Shown here piece by piece: positions 63,590 through 64,000 of a stretch of DNA of 64,000 nt. The DNA comes from Psychroflexus longus (GTDB lineage: Bacteria; Bacteroidota; Bacteroidia; Flavobacteriales; Flavobacteriaceae). The notes below the pieces were generated by a model. It did no database searches. It had not been told where the DNA came from and saw nothing but the letters and a program-made list of their open reading frames with translations. The stretch lies in contig NZ_JAIQZE010000002.1 of the NCBI RefSeq assembly GCF_020164595.1, positions 62,001-126,000 on the forward strand. The letters run 5' to 3'. Position 1 is the stretch's first letter. Each line of letters starts with the position of its first letter. Both the position numbers and the translations under genes were made by a program.

Positions 63590-64000
63590 TTCTATATTTA
63601 ATAATTTTCGCAGGTACACCTCCTACAATAGCATAAGCTGGGATGTGTTTGGTAACAACAGAACCTGCGGCAATAATTACATGATCCCCAATTTCGGACC
63701 CTGCTGTAATAATAACGTTGGCACCTATCCAAACATCGTCGCCAATTTTAGTTTCGTAGTAGTTTTTCCCTTGTTTCTGGATAGGTGTATCTAATCTTTC
63801 AAACTTATGATTCCTTGAGTATATCTTAATATCTGGCCCCATAATCACGTGATTTCCAATAGTTACGTTGGCTTGAATAACTGAGTTTGTTCCTAACTCT
63901 GAAAAATCCCCGACAATTGAATTAGGTGAGATTTCAGCACCTTTTTTAACACGTAACTCTATCCCACATTTTTTTAGGTAATTTTTCACAAGCCACTGTC
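63582..64000 (-). CDS. Hexapeptide-repeat acyltransferase (5' end outside window)
   Basis: This is a left-handed parallel beta-helix acetyltransferase with repeated hexapeptide units (SVIQANVTIGNHVIMGPDIK, IGDDVWIGANVIITAG, IGDHVIIAAGSVV) and the active-site His in MGPDIKIYSRNH. It closes with the usual VGGVPAKIIKYR. The frame stays open to the window end, with QWLV upstream of a possible GTG at 63989 and homologues having longer N-termini. The true start is therefore probably outside. It likely O-acetylates a sugar of the polysaccharide and is coupled to the sulfotransferase by an 8-base overlap. Confidence 0.9.
   Translation of the reverse strand, partial: QWLVKNYLKKCGIELRVKKGAEISPNSIVGDFSELGTNSVIQANVTIGNHVIMGPDIKIYSRNHKFERLDTPIQKQGKNYYETKIGDDVWIGANVIITAGSEIGDHVIIAAGSVVTKHIPAYAIVGGVPAKIIKYRNE

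Noticed and set aside
1-64000. CRISPR array, prophage, insertion sequence or rRNA operon
   Set aside because: No regularly spaced direct repeats, phage structural genes, transposase frames or rRNA sequence were seen on reading through the window.

Overview
The window is AT-rich chromosomal DNA of a member of the Bacteroidota, almost certainly a marine-type Flavobacteriaceae. Three things show this. It carries SprA (gliding and type IX secretion translocon) and a secreted protease with a type IX C-terminal sorting domain. It has an Alternative Complex III operon fused to cytochrome c oxidase genes. Many genes are preceded by the Bacteroidota -7 promoter element TAnnTTTG rather than by Shine-Dalgarno sites. 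The genus cannot be fixed from the sequence alone; relatives of Psychroflexus, Gramella or Salegentibacter would fit. I see no phage, insertion sequence, CRISPR array or rRNA.

Layout. 1-11 kb (all minus): sprA (3' end outside the window), ruvA, the malic enzyme maeB, queG, a cytochrome P450 and ruvB. 11-22.4 kb (minus): one operon actABCDEF-coxB-coxA, an electron-transfer supercomplex from quinol to oxygen, with one promoter before actA and one terminator after coxA. 22.5-30.4 kb (plus): a SPOR-domain protein, then a compact arsenosugar-type cluster (divergent DUF2064 protein, AhpD-like protein, radical-SAM ArsS, methyltransferase ArsM, rhodanese, DUF2064 glycosyltransferase-like protein, purine nucleoside phosphorylase), then a PagL-like lipid A deacylase and a DUF2807 lipoprotein. 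30.4-39 kb: greA with a leader hairpin, a Rieske-like lipoprotein, an ABC ATPase, an M36 protease, a DUF3332 protein, a flavoprotein, an amidase, a carboxypeptidase-regulatory-like protein and tRNA-Leu(UAG). 39-54 kb: an M20 dipeptidase, a haem cluster (hemE, hemB, enoyl-CoA hydratase, histidine kinase, hemJ; MATE and hemH), a thiol-disulfide protein, a ligase-associated DEXH helicase, and pncA/pncB for NAD salvage. 54-64 kb (minus): a TPR histidine kinase and an exopolysaccharide cluster (GT2, initiating sugar-phosphate transferase, UDP-xylose synthase, UDP-glucose dehydrogenase, WecG-type glycosyltransferase, polysaccharide deacetylase, sulfotransferase, acyltransferase running off the window end).

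How genes work together. The haem genes supply cofactor for the many c- and a-type cytochromes of the act-cox operon and for the P450. ArsM, ArsS and the nucleoside phosphorylase form a plausible route from inorganic arsenic to an arsenic-containing ribose, with sugar-transferase-like partners. Ugd and UDP-xylose synthase make UDP-GlcA and UDP-Xyl for a surface polysaccharide that may be sulfated and deacetylated.

Several non-coding features stand out. There are two families of dispersed intergenic repeats, each present twice (28231-28377 with 40496-40680; 40791-40880 with 51753-51842). A terminator-like hairpin lies directly behind the greA promoter. The greA terminator is embedded in the convergent neighbour's coding sequence. 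A palindromic array precedes hemH. Several genes have the -7 element so close to the ATG that the mRNA may be leaderless.
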